Positions 7,728 to 18,440 of a DNA stretch of 28,361 nt are shown here, one piece after another (positions within the stretch are counted from its first letter, which is position 1; each line of letters opens with the position of its first letter). Source of the stretch: Chromera velia. Taxonomy: Eukaryota; Sar; Chromeraceae. The stretch covers positions 1 to 28,361 of the forward strand of contig JAHBMJ010001446.1 in assembly GCA_018398765.1 (NCBI GenBank), written 5' to 3'. The translations under genes were made by a program, and so were the position numbers. The notes beneath the pieces were generated by a model. The model was not told where the DNA came from and did not search any database. It saw nothing but the letters and a program-made list of their open reading frames with translations.

Positions 7728-10700
7728 ATGGCAAATCTTGAACCTCGGAGTCATCGGGGATGGGCTCCTCTTTGGACATTTTGGAAATGGCTCACTGGCC
7801 TTTGGACACTCGTATTCCGCAGTACTCAAGAGGAAGAAACGCACATAGGGTAAGTCGACGCGCCTTTTTCTAGTCTTGCCTGTTGAACGTCGTGAAAATG
7901 AATCGGCTTCATTCTTTCCCGCAGGAATCTACAATCTCCCGCACCGAAGAAGAAGAAGAAGTCGAAGAAAAGTTCCAACGAGAAGAAAGTCCAATTTCAA
8001 CCCAAGGCCGAAATCCTCGGTGCAACACAGACATCGACAACTCCCGCGAGTCCCGCTGTGGATGCCAATCACTCGTGCAACCTGAAATTTCCCTCTGAAG
8101 CTACCGGACATTTCCCTCTTCCTGTGAGCACACCGATCGGCATTCCAGCACCAGTTGCACCGGTCGTCGCCGAAAAGAATCCCGCACATTCGCAAAACAC
8201 CGCACACAAGAAAAAGAAGAAGAAGAAGGCAGCTCAGCCTGTTGGCTCCACCGTTGAAAAGCAAAACAACCAGCCTTCGCTTCCCGAAGAGAAACATACC
8301 ACTGCACCTCAATCAAGAGCGGTGTCTGCACCACAATCCAGTCAGCCCTCCAGGGCAGTGTCTCGAGCCCAATCTCCAAAACGCCAGAAGACAGCTACAC
8401 TGAATCACTCGATTCCTGGGCTTCCGCCTTCATTTTATTCAAACATCGGTCAGCCTCTTTTTGAGCCCTACTTAGTCAGCCGGTCGTGAATGCGCGAAAT
8501 TCAAACGATCGTCTTTTGGAAATCAATCTTGCAGGTCCTGCCGCTGCTCGAACGCTTGCAAAGACCTCCATCAGGACGAAAGAAATCGGCATTCAGGTGG
8601 ACCTCCCTTCGCACAACCAGCCCGATGGTCCTTTCCATGCCCCTTTGTCGCCGACTAGAGAAGCTGCCAAGCAGGAGGCACACAGTGCATACGGAGACTC
8701 CTCCTTTGCAACTGACCCAGCTCTGCCGAGCCCTTCAAAGCAGCCAAGGATTCGTCATGCAAGGGCCGCCAATCAAGATCGGCTCTTCCTCAGAGACCGA
8801 CGAGCCCGGTGTGATGTGCCCGCCAGTGTCGCAGGAAGTTCCGTCGGTGGCGAGAGGCGCTCGTTCGAAGACTTGTTCCCTCCTCTCGAAAACGCAAGGG
8901 AGCAACAGCAGCCTTCCCGAGGGAGAGGGCAGTTTCGAGACCATCAGCAGAATCGAAGGAGCCACAGGTATGTTGAGGACCAACCTTACCGACGGCGCTT
9001 CTCTTCGCAGCCTGTCGCGCCAAACGCGACGTTTCAGCGACGGGCATCGAGGCGAACTCGATCATGCGAAGCTCGGTGGCCCTCTGAGATTGCCGTGCAG
9101 TGGTCTTGGGACCTCAAGAATAGGTCACCCCGGGGACTGCAGTTCACAGATCGACCGAAGCTTCTGTCTTCTCAGGCTCAGCTTCAGCTCATCTGTGTGT
9201 GCTAATATGTGTGTCCGCTCATGCAGCCTTCGAGTTCTTCGCTGTCAAGATCCAGAAAATAAATCAAAGGAGCTGCAGTGGCTGTTCAAGGGACAGCCAC
9301 CTCGAGAGTACTGCTGGAAGCCGGTCGCGAAAGCGGAGCCTCCCAAACCACACCATTCCCCTCCGACACGGCCTGCCAGGGTCCGGTCGGGCGTCCACAG
9401 TCGAAGGTGGGAATCAGTGTAAATGAAGCCTCCAACCTCTCTTGAAGAACAAGCGGTCGCAGTGAAAACGTCTCTCGAAATGATGTGCATGTGAACAGGT
9501 ACCTCTGGCCTCGAGAGGACGGAGGCTGCTTTCGACCCCCTCCTCCTGGACCACCTCGTGAGTTTTTCACCGACGTCGGATCGGTCTTTGACTTCTGGCA
9601 TGGGACTGAGGGTAGCGAGCGCGGAGAGTATGACTACAATGGGTACGACTACTGTGCCGCGGACCCACAGATTGGTTCGTTGACTCTGCATTCTCATCGG
9701 AGCACAGTAGCTCGCCTTTCCTCTCTCATGGCGCAGCGCTGCATGCCCTTTTGTGTGAGCAGCGATTGTGGAGAATCCTCCTGAACGAGCCAACCAATCG
9801 TACGTGATGTTGCTCGGAGGGACTCCAGTGTTATGTACTCCGTGGAACGGGTCCACCTTCTTCTGCCCGACGGCTCCACCAATCCCTTCTTTCCCGACCC
9901 AACCGACAGCAGAGCCTTCCTCCGTACCGCCGCTTCCCACCCTACCGCCGGGCCCCGTGCCCGAAGCTGGAATAGATCCGAACTTGGCTGCCCTGTTGCT
10001 TCAGCTCCTCTCTGGACAGGCTGGCGCCCCTCTTCCTGGACAGCCCTTGCCTCAAGTGCCGAGCGCTGAATCGGTATCAGATACGCTCGACCCCGCCGCT
10101 CTTCCGTTCGCTCCTTCGACCCAGTCACAACATCAGCGTGCACAGTCTTGGGACGGCCACTTCACCGAACACAATTCCGACGTATCGATAGACGTCCCCC
10201 CCCCAACCTGCTGTTCGGAGCCCTGGCTGCCTTCTTTGTCCCAGTGGTGGGCAGAGGAGCTCCATTCCGACAAGCAGCATCCGATCCCTGGAAAACAGTT
10301 CGACTCGCCCCCCGACTACGACAACGAAGGCGCCTCTCAAGAGGCTGTTGAGGGTCTTCCACCCTTCGATCCCCAGGAAGGAGCAGGCCCCGGGCAACCC
10401 ATTTTGTCTTCGGATGACAAAAAGGTCTCTGTCACTCTGCCAGAACGACATTGTGTTTCAGCCCCGGCAACGCCAGCAGGGCTGCTTGCCTCCACGCGAA
10501 CCGCACCAGCTCCGCCAGCAGCCCCTGCCCCTTCCCCGCTGTTTTTGCCCTCTCTGTCCGTCAACCCAGCTGAAGATTTTGCACTTTGGGCAAAGCCCCT
10601 TTTGGAGAACGCTCAGCAAGACGCTTCTCCCGACAAACTGGGCTTGGAGTCTACCCTCAACCTCACCTCTCAGTCGGAGTCTTCCCCTGTGACGGCAGAA

Positions 10701-10847
10701 GGTTCTCCTTTTGGAGACTCCCCTTTCGAGTCTCGGGCAGCAAGCATGCTCCCGACAGCGCCGTCCTCAGGGGAGCCCTCTGCCGCTTGCTCCGCTGAGC
10801 CTTCGAGAGCCGCCTCTCCGACACCAGACCAGCATTTCCTCTCCTGA
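7728..10847 (+). CDS. Unrecognised multi-exon gene, Pro/Ser-rich disordered protein
   Basis: ATG at 7728 has a purine at -3 and G at +4. Exon 1 (7728-7849) encodes a Trp-rich hydrophobic stretch, possibly a membrane anchor. Intron 1 (7850-7924) has donor GTAAGT and acceptor CCCGCAG. Exon 2 starts with a Lys-rich run (PAPKKKKKSKKS) and runs to about 8357 or 8448. Exon 3, in a different frame, is best read from about 8480 (after CTTAGTCAG) to about 9400. It contains in-frame TAA at 9203-9205 and 9260-9262, yet keeps RNY codon bias on both sides. An exon ending at 9674 follows; intron 9675-9762 matches in phase. The last exon (9763-10847) encodes about 360 Pro/Ser/Ala-rich residues and ends at TGA 10845-10847. 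The junctions at about 8357-8535 and 9400-9499 are unsettled. No domain is recognised, so I assign no function. Confidence 0.7.
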
Positions 10848-12305
10848 TTCAACTCCCATAGAAGCCGAACTGGTGGCTGTTGGGAGTCTTGTGACGCAAT
10901 TTGTGTCATGTCTTCATTGGACCGATAGAAGCATGCTCCTCGTTCCGAAACGAGGCGATGATCAACACAGCCGAAGTTTTTTCCAGATGCCATCACAGCA
11001 ATTTCAGGTTTTTCGTCCTAATCGCATCTCTTGCCTCGCGCCTGACCTCCTCTCGTCGTCTTTGGGTGCAACTTGAAAGCGCTTCAAACTGGTGTGACCC
11101 CAGGTGTGACGAGGAAATCGACGACATTGCCCGAAATTGTGCCCTTTCTTGAAGGAGGTCTCATCGCGTGCCCGCATCTCTGTGTCACACGCTCCGGCCT
11201 TTCCTTGGCGGTAAATTTGGCCAAAGGAATGAGGAGGCCCGGTTGCGCAATTCTTGTCAACGTATGTATCGCAGTGTTATGAATCATTGAATCAAAAACT
11301 GTTGAAGCTGCACCTGTCGGCGGATTGCGTCGTTTCATTGTTTCAATAAGTTAAACACTACATCGCTTCAAAAACATTTTAGTGGTAAAAGCTTATAATT
11401 AAAGAATGTTTAACTCAACTTTCAAGTTTACTTTAAAAAGTTTTTAGATAAAAAAATGCTGGATAAATGGTAAATGTCATTAATTATAGTAAAACTTAAA
11501 TGTTCCAATAACTTTTTTCTAGGAAGTGGTGATCATATATTCATTCTTCAAATTATTTTACAGTTTAATACGTTTAAAAAGTAACGTTTTTAAAAAGTTG
11601 TGAATCAATTATAAGTCTAGGCTTAAGTATATGAGTAGCCTAAATAGTAGATAACCATATAAGACAAAACTATTTTGCCAGTGAGTCATTTTGTAATATA
11701 TTCCCATTATAGTTTCCGTTTTCTAAATGATTTAAATTTCAATTTAGATCTAGATCTCGATTTAAATAATTATCATAACACGATGCAGTATTATAACTGC
11801 AACTGAAATAAAAAATAGTGATATTTAGTATATAAACCTCACGCGATTTCTCTAATGATCTCATTCGGAGGTAGATTCGGACTAAAAAATCGGACTAGTG
11901 ATCTGATTTAAACCAAAAAATCAGACTTGGCACTAGTGATTTGATTGATTAACAATTAAATCTGGGGACACAATTATATAGACTGCATGTATTTACTCAA
12001 ACTTTTTTTTTACACATTCCAGTATATTCCAGGTAAACACAAGACCCTGAAAGATATGTATATCACTGTATAAGCTGAAATCGCCATATCACCACGTTCG
12101 AGGTAATTGTCAAGATTTGTTATTACTTCTCCAAGTACTGAAAAGGCACCTCTTTGAAACACGCTACCATGTGATGCCGGCATGTTTTTCATTGTTAAGA
12201 GTGCAGTCTAACACGGATTGTTAAGAGTGCAGTCTAAGCAGTGCTGCAAAGCTTGCGACAAGGGGCTCTGAGAACAAAAGGGCCGCCCCATTGCCGGCAG
12301 CTCTT
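10848..12305. other. Spacer, AT-rich from about 11340
   Basis: 10848-11340 is of mixed composition and presumably includes the 3' UTR of the upstream gene. 11340-12010 is markedly AT-rich. Open frames are short and show no domain. No terminator, RNA gene or mobile-element signature was identified. Confidence 0.4.
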
Positions 12306-14359
12306 CTACACGTCCTGCGGGTTTGCAGTTGTCTGATGCGTGTTTGCAGCATCTCCTCCTTCTTGAGGGTTAGGCAACGACGCTGACAGGGCTCCGTAGG
12401 CCGTCGGAGCGGGATGCGGAGATCCACTGGCGGGTGTCAGGAGGCTTTCGTGCTCTGCATCGCTTGGCAGTGCCGGCTGCTGCACTGCAGATGGTGGCCG
12501 TTGTCGATTCCGACTTCGGTTTTGACACCACACAACGAGAAAGACAATGAGTATGATCGTCGGATAGAGTGCAAGAGCAGCGAGAGGGAAGATAGCCATG
12601 AAGAGGCAGAAACTTGTGGCCTGAAATATTCCGATGCGATTTTCCCTGGGGTCGCCTTTTCGGAGCTTCACACGTGTGCCACTAACCCCTCCAGCTCCTG
12701 TCCAGCAATCAATGGCTTTTCCTTTCTCCTTTACCTCGATCACGTCCTCGTACCCCTCATTGGCTTGCTCCTCCGTCTCTCTCGCCCACCCATGCGCTGT
12801 CGGGTCATACCCGTATCTGCACGAACACAGTCAGTAGTCGACATACACTAGAGGAGAAGCCTTCTCCTTAGCGTCACCAGCAGGTGCTCGAATCACTTTT
12901 ACAATTTGCGCTTCTTTTCCCCCTCACCTCGGAGATCGGTTCTTCTGTTTCAAACCGGGCCCTCAGGACTCCAAAAACTTTAAATTTCGACGAATCCCAA
13001 CCGGCATTCATCAACGGACCTGTAAGCACAGAAAGCTTCACCTCCCTTGGACGGTACGGAAACCAGAGCCCACTCGAAGTGCCTACTGTGGCAGTTGCTC
13101 GATATTGACGCCCCGCTAAACCGCCCTGTTTCCGCTTCCCTGGCGTCTCTCTTTCCCTCGCGCTCGCTCTCGGAGTCCCCAATTCCCTCACGTGCAAGTC
13201 TGTTGTGTTCCTTCTCCACTTGGAGAAGCTGCCTGAACATTTCTCTTCTCGCTGCCTGCGAAAAAAAGCCAAGAAAGAAAGAACGGAAGGCATGATGTAA
13301 GTAAAAAATAAATGCATGAATGAATAGATTGAAAAAAAAAATGACGCTCGAACGTGAGGAAGGAAGGAAGGAAGAATGAAAGCAAGGAATAAAGGACGAA
13401 AGGAAGGAAGGAAGAAAGTAAGAAAGGAAGGAAAGAACGGAGGAGGAAGAAACTACAGAAATTGGACGGTCAGATGGACGGAGAGACCTTCCGTCTGTCC
13501 GTCAGTCAGTTAGTCAGGGAGTTGCCGAGGAGGAACAAAGCGAGAGACACGACGCAACAAGAGACTGAGGGTACCAAAGGAAGTCAAAAAGAGGGAGAGG
13601 ACAGCGCGCCACAGGCTGAGAACATATGCAGCGAGTCATGGGTCCAGACAGAAGGATCCATCAGGTAAAGAGGAAGGAACGCTGCCTACAGATACAGTTC
13701 CCTCACGAGGAAGGAGGCAAAATAGCTGCCAATTCAAATACAGCGGGAAAGAGGTCGAAGGAAAGGGCGAAAGGAGCACGGTGGCCGATTAAGAAAGACC
13801 TCACGCTAAGTTGATGCATGCACTGTGACCATTCCACCTTTGCGCACTGTCAAATTCGATTCTCATCCACCAAGAAGCCGTGCAGACACTCCTAAAGCCC
13901 TCGACCGACCTTCAAATTCGACTCTGGTGGTTCCTCTCTCTCCTTCTCATGCTCTCTTTCTCTCTGCCGCTCCCCCTCGGATGCTTCACTTTGTCTGAGT
14001 AGCAGGGGTGTGTGTGGCTTGCTCAACTTATCTACCTTAGCGTCTTCTGCATTGGGGGCCGTGGTTGTCTGCGAGTGCGCAGAGTTGTTTGCCCTCACGG
14101 TGATCTCCTCAAAGACCATCGCCCTGTTCAGCTTCCAGTAAGTCTCTTTGGGACAGTAGGAACTTTCGTACTTCGGCCAGAGAGCCCAACAGACATGATA
14201 GACCCCTGCATCTTGAATGAGGCACTCTTCTTGCTTCCACTCCGGTTGACGATTCAGTTCTTGGTAGTTCAGTATGTAAGGGTACGAGTGGAAAATGAAC
14301 ACGAGAAGGTAGATGGTAAAGAAGCAAACGAGAAAGAAAAATATGAGTCGATTGGGCAT
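12306..14359 (-). CDS. Two-pass membrane protein with Cys-containing loop, unrecognised family
   Basis: ATG at 14359 begins exon 1 (to 13910). It has a hydrophobic anchor at residues 4-24, then a loop with Cys46, Cys57 and Cys69 and several Trp/Tyr. The donor is AAG|GTCGGT. A 654-bp intron (13256-13909) ends CTTTTTTTTCGCAG, and the next exon (from 13255) joins in phase 0 with a charged helical segment (EMFRQLLQVEKEHNRL). A further frame at about 13130-12935 (for example VKLSVLTGPLMNAGW) reads well but is shifted by one, so a small intron or an indel lies between. The last exon (12816-12306) has acceptor GTTCGTGCAG, one Cys-Trp pair, a long second transmembrane span (FMAIFPLAALALYPTIILIV) and a Pro/Ser-rich tail ending at TAG. 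With UAR as sense the tail extends about 45 codons. The topology suggests a channel-accessory or DUF3592-like membrane protein, but that is inference. Confidence 0.6.
13340..13440. repeat. GGAA/GAAA-rich purine microsatellite in an intron
   Basis: Runs of AGGAAGGAAGGAAG and similar words on the plus strand lie inside the 654-bp intron of the minus-strand membrane-protein gene. Confidence 0.8.
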
Positions 14360-15450
14360 CTTGTATGTGTGCGACAGTTTGACCGGGCTCAACCAGGACC
14401 ACAGAGCACGTTGAGAAACAACTTGCAGGGACTCTGAGAGCAGACAAGGTAAAAAGAAGAGTCAGAGCTGCAAAGACATGCGGTGCTCTCGTTCACAAGG
14501 CGGCCTGGAGACCCCTCTGAGGGTCGAATGTTCGAGTTTCCTGATGCACAGACGCACCGAAACACTGCCATACAGTCGGCATTCTTGTGGGAGATTGCAG
14601 GTTGAGTACATACGTACAATAAGTAATCATCTCTCCGTTGGTTCGCCTTGTGTCTCCGTCCACAGATGTTTCAGCCTATTTGGAACTTATCCTGACGGTG
14701 TATGACAATAATGCGAGCCTGCCGATGTAGTATGTACCCAGCACAAGCTTTCATCGCATTGGTCAGAACCGCATACGTGCAGACATCATTGCACTATATA
14801 GCTTCTTATATATATACAATATTGATCGATCGATCGAAGATACATACCGCGTATCGGTGTGCATGGCTCGGCAGCTATAGTGGATGCATGCAAGTGTGCA
14901 ATGCACCTATATCGGTGTCCTATCATATATTGTAATGTCCCTACGGGACATGCCGTGGCCCCCAGGGGTGAGATAGGGTGAGAGCATGGTAAGAGCACCG
15001 AGAGGTGCGTCCATGATCGTGGTACATGCATGCAACAGGTTCCCCTTCCCATATTAATATATAATGCATGACAAAACCCTTAATCACAGTTGTTGGCTGC
15101 GCAAAGGCGTAGTCGCGGTATCTGTAAATGCTGTAGAGGGCCGGAGACGGCTGGACGGGCTGCAAGACGGTTGAGAAGAAGAAATAAGAAGAGCTCTGCT
15201 ATTAGATACGTTTGCTAATAAGAAAATTATAATGACGTACAAGGACTTCGCTAACACATGGTGTTAACGTGAATAAATATGAAAGAGAAAATGAAATTAT
15301 AACCGTAGCAATACATTACTGATAAATTTTTAACAACTTATTTTTGTTTATAAAAAAAAAAATCACAGTGCTCCCCACTTAAATCTACTTACATTTTTAT
15401 TTTTTATTTACAGCGTCAAGATTTAAGTCTTTTACATACAGACATATAGT
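14360..15450. other. Intergenic spacer
   Basis: It contains GATCGATCGATCGA near 14823-14836, TATATATA-rich words, and an AT-rich end (15190-15440). No gene, RNA gene or element boundary was seen apart from the LTR that starts at 15451. Confidence 0.4.
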
Positions 15451-15751
15451 TGAAACATAGGGTGTCAGTCGTTCCGTCCGTGCACATGCAGGAAGGCCAA
15501 GCCGCGGGGCGGGCCGGGGGCATTGCAAGCCGTCGCGCACGCCCTGGGCCGCAGGTGAATTCGATTAACCGCCGCGTGCGCATTCGATTCAGTGCCGCGC
15601 CGCATGAATTTCAGCTCCATCAAAATTATTTGACTTCATTGATTACTTTAGGCAACATCTGTTGGACTCTGCATATACTCTAGATTCACAGACCTCCCAT
15701 AAAGAGCTCGGAAGAAAGAAGCTGCCACACTCACTACTCTACTCCATTTCT
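15451..15751 (+). repeat. 5' LTR
   Basis: It starts TGAAACATAGGGTGTCAG and ends in CTCCATTTCT. Its sequence is shared with 17723-18031. Confidence 0.85.
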
Positions 15752-15815
15752 GCGGTTAACAGCCGCAGGCTCTTCTCTTGAACTCATCTTCATCTTTTGA
15801 TTTGATTCTTCAATC

Positions 15816-17374
15816 ATGTTGTCCGGTAACATATCTTCTTTTTCAGTCATTTTTCTGCGATTTGCTGATGACGACCCTCCACAGCGTCATTAGATCGCCG
15901 ATGGTCATGCATATCTAAAGCTCGCCAAGATGTGGGTGAAAGGTTATGCGACCCTGACTGGTCTCAAGAAGCTGTATAAGGTCTTACATATTTCTTCTTT
16001 TGCTGCTGGAGACAATGCTCTCCATGGTTGGGTCAAAGAGCTTGCTTCGACGATTGAGGGTGCTGTTCCCTAGAGGAACAGTGGAGAGCAAGACGCAGCG
16101 TTCAAAAAGCGTCTCCAGGACTGGGCTATCAAGTTCTTATCTGCACTGGCAAGAAAGTAGGCACTTCTCCTGGAGGATGCACAGAAGGAGAAGGCCTGGA
16201 AGACGTTTGAGAACCTTGATGTCCTCATGAAGTCGCTTCCTATGAATCTATCTCTAAGAGAGACCAAGGCGGTCTATACTGAGCTTCAGAAGGACTTGAA
16301 GACCAGATCCATCGCTCCTTTGGACTGGGTGAGTGGATTCAAGTTCTAGGACCTCTATCCTGACGACACAAAGGCGCTGGCACGCACAAAGAATAAGAAG
16401 GTGATTGCAGTGGCAGGGACTGAACCGGTGGCTCCGAGGTACTCTTGGGCGTACCAGAGGGAGATCATTGTGGAGGCACTTCCGACTCTGGACGCGTGTC
16501 ACACTCGGAATGAGTGGGTGGCGTCCATGAAGAACGGCGTCCTCCGGATCGTCTCTTTGGTCACCAAGAAGCTAATTGAAATCTCCAAGCACTAGAAGCA
16601 GTTCCTCTCCCCTGTAGCCGAACGGGTGGCACAGCTTCTTCTAGCTCTGCCAAGTCACTGGAGTCACTCTTGGACTCTACTAGAACCGATGGGGAGCCAG
16701 ACTTTGACCGAATAGACCCAGAGCACGCCCGTCACTTAGCCAACGTCTCCCAGAACTACAAGAACCACTGCAACAAATGGAGATCGAAGCAGAACAAGAG
16801 GGATGGCAACAAACGAACTGGGGGGGAGAAACAGAAGGGTGATTTTAAAGGTGGCTCGCAAGGCCAGCCTGTCTGCCCTGAGAATAAAGCCTAGGATATA
16901 CCCTTTGCTCCCGTCTCCAGCTAGCAGCTGTTTCTCACCGATGCAGACATGAAGCAATTAGCGACTACCATATTGAAGATTCAACAGAAGAGACAGGACT
17001 CTGATAAGAAGAAAAAGATGAGTGAGAGACCGAAGGAGGAGAGAGTGAGGTTCGCAACAACCACTTGTGATATGGAGACATATGAAGTCATATGCAGGGG
17101 TGATGTAGATATGGTCTTCCCCGACTCTGATGGTCCGTCTGGCATCTACGATGTCTACGGGTACAATCCTTTCTCTGAGAGGAATGTATTCACATCTGAG
17201 TCTGCACCTCTCATGCATCAGTGTGTGGGGGGGGAAGAGAATACAGGATCCATAGAAGAAGTCAAGCAGGCAGGCAGACTGACTAAAACAAAAACAGAAA
17301 GCTTTGCTTCCCTTAAAGTTTCTTCGAATTTTGATAAAGAAACATTCATGGCCCGATTTGCTCAGTTTTTCTGA
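15816..17374 (+). CDS. Retrotransposon gag-like protein with seven in-frame TAG codons
   Basis: From ATG 15816 one frame runs without TGA to about 16620, crossing TAG at 15891, 16071, 16158, 16347 and 16593 (first bases). The encoded sequence stays coding-like on both sides of each, for example ISKH[TAG]KQFLSP. Near 16615-16625 coding potential moves to the -1 frame, which crosses TAG at 16892 and 16922 and ends at TGA 17372-17374. The product is helical and Lys/Glu-rich, with a basic Gly/Lys segment (KRTGGEKQKGDFKGG) but no CCHC zinc knuckle. In a standard code this would be a dead gene; if TAG is sense, only the single frame change remains. The change could be programmed -1 shifting, an indel, or a small unseen intron. 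The gag assignment rests mainly on position between LTRs. Confidence 0.65.
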
Positions 17375-17710
17375 ATAGGTCGCTGCCTGGTTTTTTTCTC
17401 TCTTTTTATTATTTTAGTATTGTAAAGCGCTGAAACGTATCAGACAGGCAGGACGAAAGAGGCAGACCAGAGATAGGTAGACTTAAAGAGGCAGACCGGA
17501 GTCAACTGATCTTATGATGTCTAGCCCTCTACCTTGTTCTTGTGATGTTTAGCCCTCTGCCTCCCTGCATTCCTTTTGTGTTACTCTTTGCTATCGAGAC
17601 TGGCCAATAAGGGAAAGTAAGAAAGGGCTTTATTGGCTCAGACAGTTAAAGCAAACGGCTGTGTTGACTTAGTTTTGCTTCCGTTTCTCCCTTTGCATAG
17701 AAACGAAATC

Positions 17711-17720
17711 GAGGGGGGGA
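17711..17720 (+). other. Polypurine tract of the LTR element
   Basis: GAGGGGGGGA lies two bases before the TG of the 3' LTR, the expected place for plus-strand priming. Confidence 0.7.
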
Positions 17721-17722
17721 GT

Positions 17723-18031
17723 TGAGACATAGGGTGTCAGTCGTTCCGTCCACGCACACGCAGGAAGGCCAAGCCGCGGGGCGGGCCGGGGGCATTGCAA
17801 GCCGTCGTGCGCGCCTTGGGCCGCGCAGATGAATTCGATTAACCGCCGTGTGCGCATTCGATTCAGTGCTGCGCCGCGCAAATTTCAGCTTCGTCGAAAT
17901 TATTTGACTTCATTGATTACTTCAGGCATTGCCAACATCTGTTGGACTCTGCATATGCTCCAGATTCACAGACCTCCCATAAAAAGCTCGGAAGAAAGAA
18001 GCTGCCACACTCACTACTCTACTTCATTTCT
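17723..18031 (+). repeat. 3' LTR
   Basis: It starts TGAGACATAGGGTGTCAG and ends in CTTCATTTCT. It differs from the 5' LTR mainly by C/T and G/A changes. Confidence 0.85.
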
Positions 18032-18440
18032 CACACATGCTGTAATGTTTCTTTTATTTACTTTCATTTATATTTTGGCCATTCTAGTAGTAGCATAGTA
18101 ACATATATAGTAGCCAAACATTATATACGTCTTTTATTATCAACTTGCTCTTTTAAATCATCTAGCTGTGACAGTCACTGAGACTGTAAACTAGTCTATA
18201 AAATGTTTGAACACAACGTTATACAAGTCTTAAACTACACGCTTGCTACGCTTGCTGTATTAGTTGCTGTAGTTGATTATGCTCACTTACTCACTCACCA
18301 ACATACAGTAACTTAGTCACTAACTCACTGAGTCATTTTTACTTTCCTCACTAATTCACTCACTCACTGTCTCACTTGCTCACTCACTTACTCCCTCATT
18401 TTCCCTGTCTCTCTTCGATCACTCACCCACATGCCCAACG
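18032..18440. other. Spacer with CTCACT-rich words
   Basis: Between the 3' LTR and the satellite. From about 18280 it is a run of degenerate ACTCACTCAC words that grades into the satellite. No gene is supported. Confidence 0.5.

Larger units (their letters stand above)
15451..18031 (+). mobile_element. Gag-only LTR retrotransposon, about 2.58 kb
   Basis: Two direct repeats of about 300 bp flank an internal region with one long coding frame, and a purine tract (17711-17720) sits just before the 3' LTR. The LTRs begin TGAAACATAGGG and TGAGACATAGGG. By eye they differ at about twenty positions plus small indels, mostly transitions, so the insertion is not recent. There is no room for protease, reverse transcriptase or integrase, so it must be mobilised in trans if at all. 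I could not find a clear target-site duplication or a canonical tRNA primer site; GCGGTTAACAGCCGC follows the 5' LTR. Confidence 0.85.

Noticed and set aside
8490-9422. 310-residue plus-strand frame through exon 3 of the Pro/Ser-rich gene
   Set aside because: It is longer in a standard code and its end fits the next exon in phase, but codon bias and sequence character favour the neighbouring frame with two TAA codons. It is kept as an alternative only.
15752-15780. Primer-binding site of the LTR element
   Set aside because: The sequence after the 5' LTR is a small inverted repeat and does not match a tRNA 3' end I recognise.
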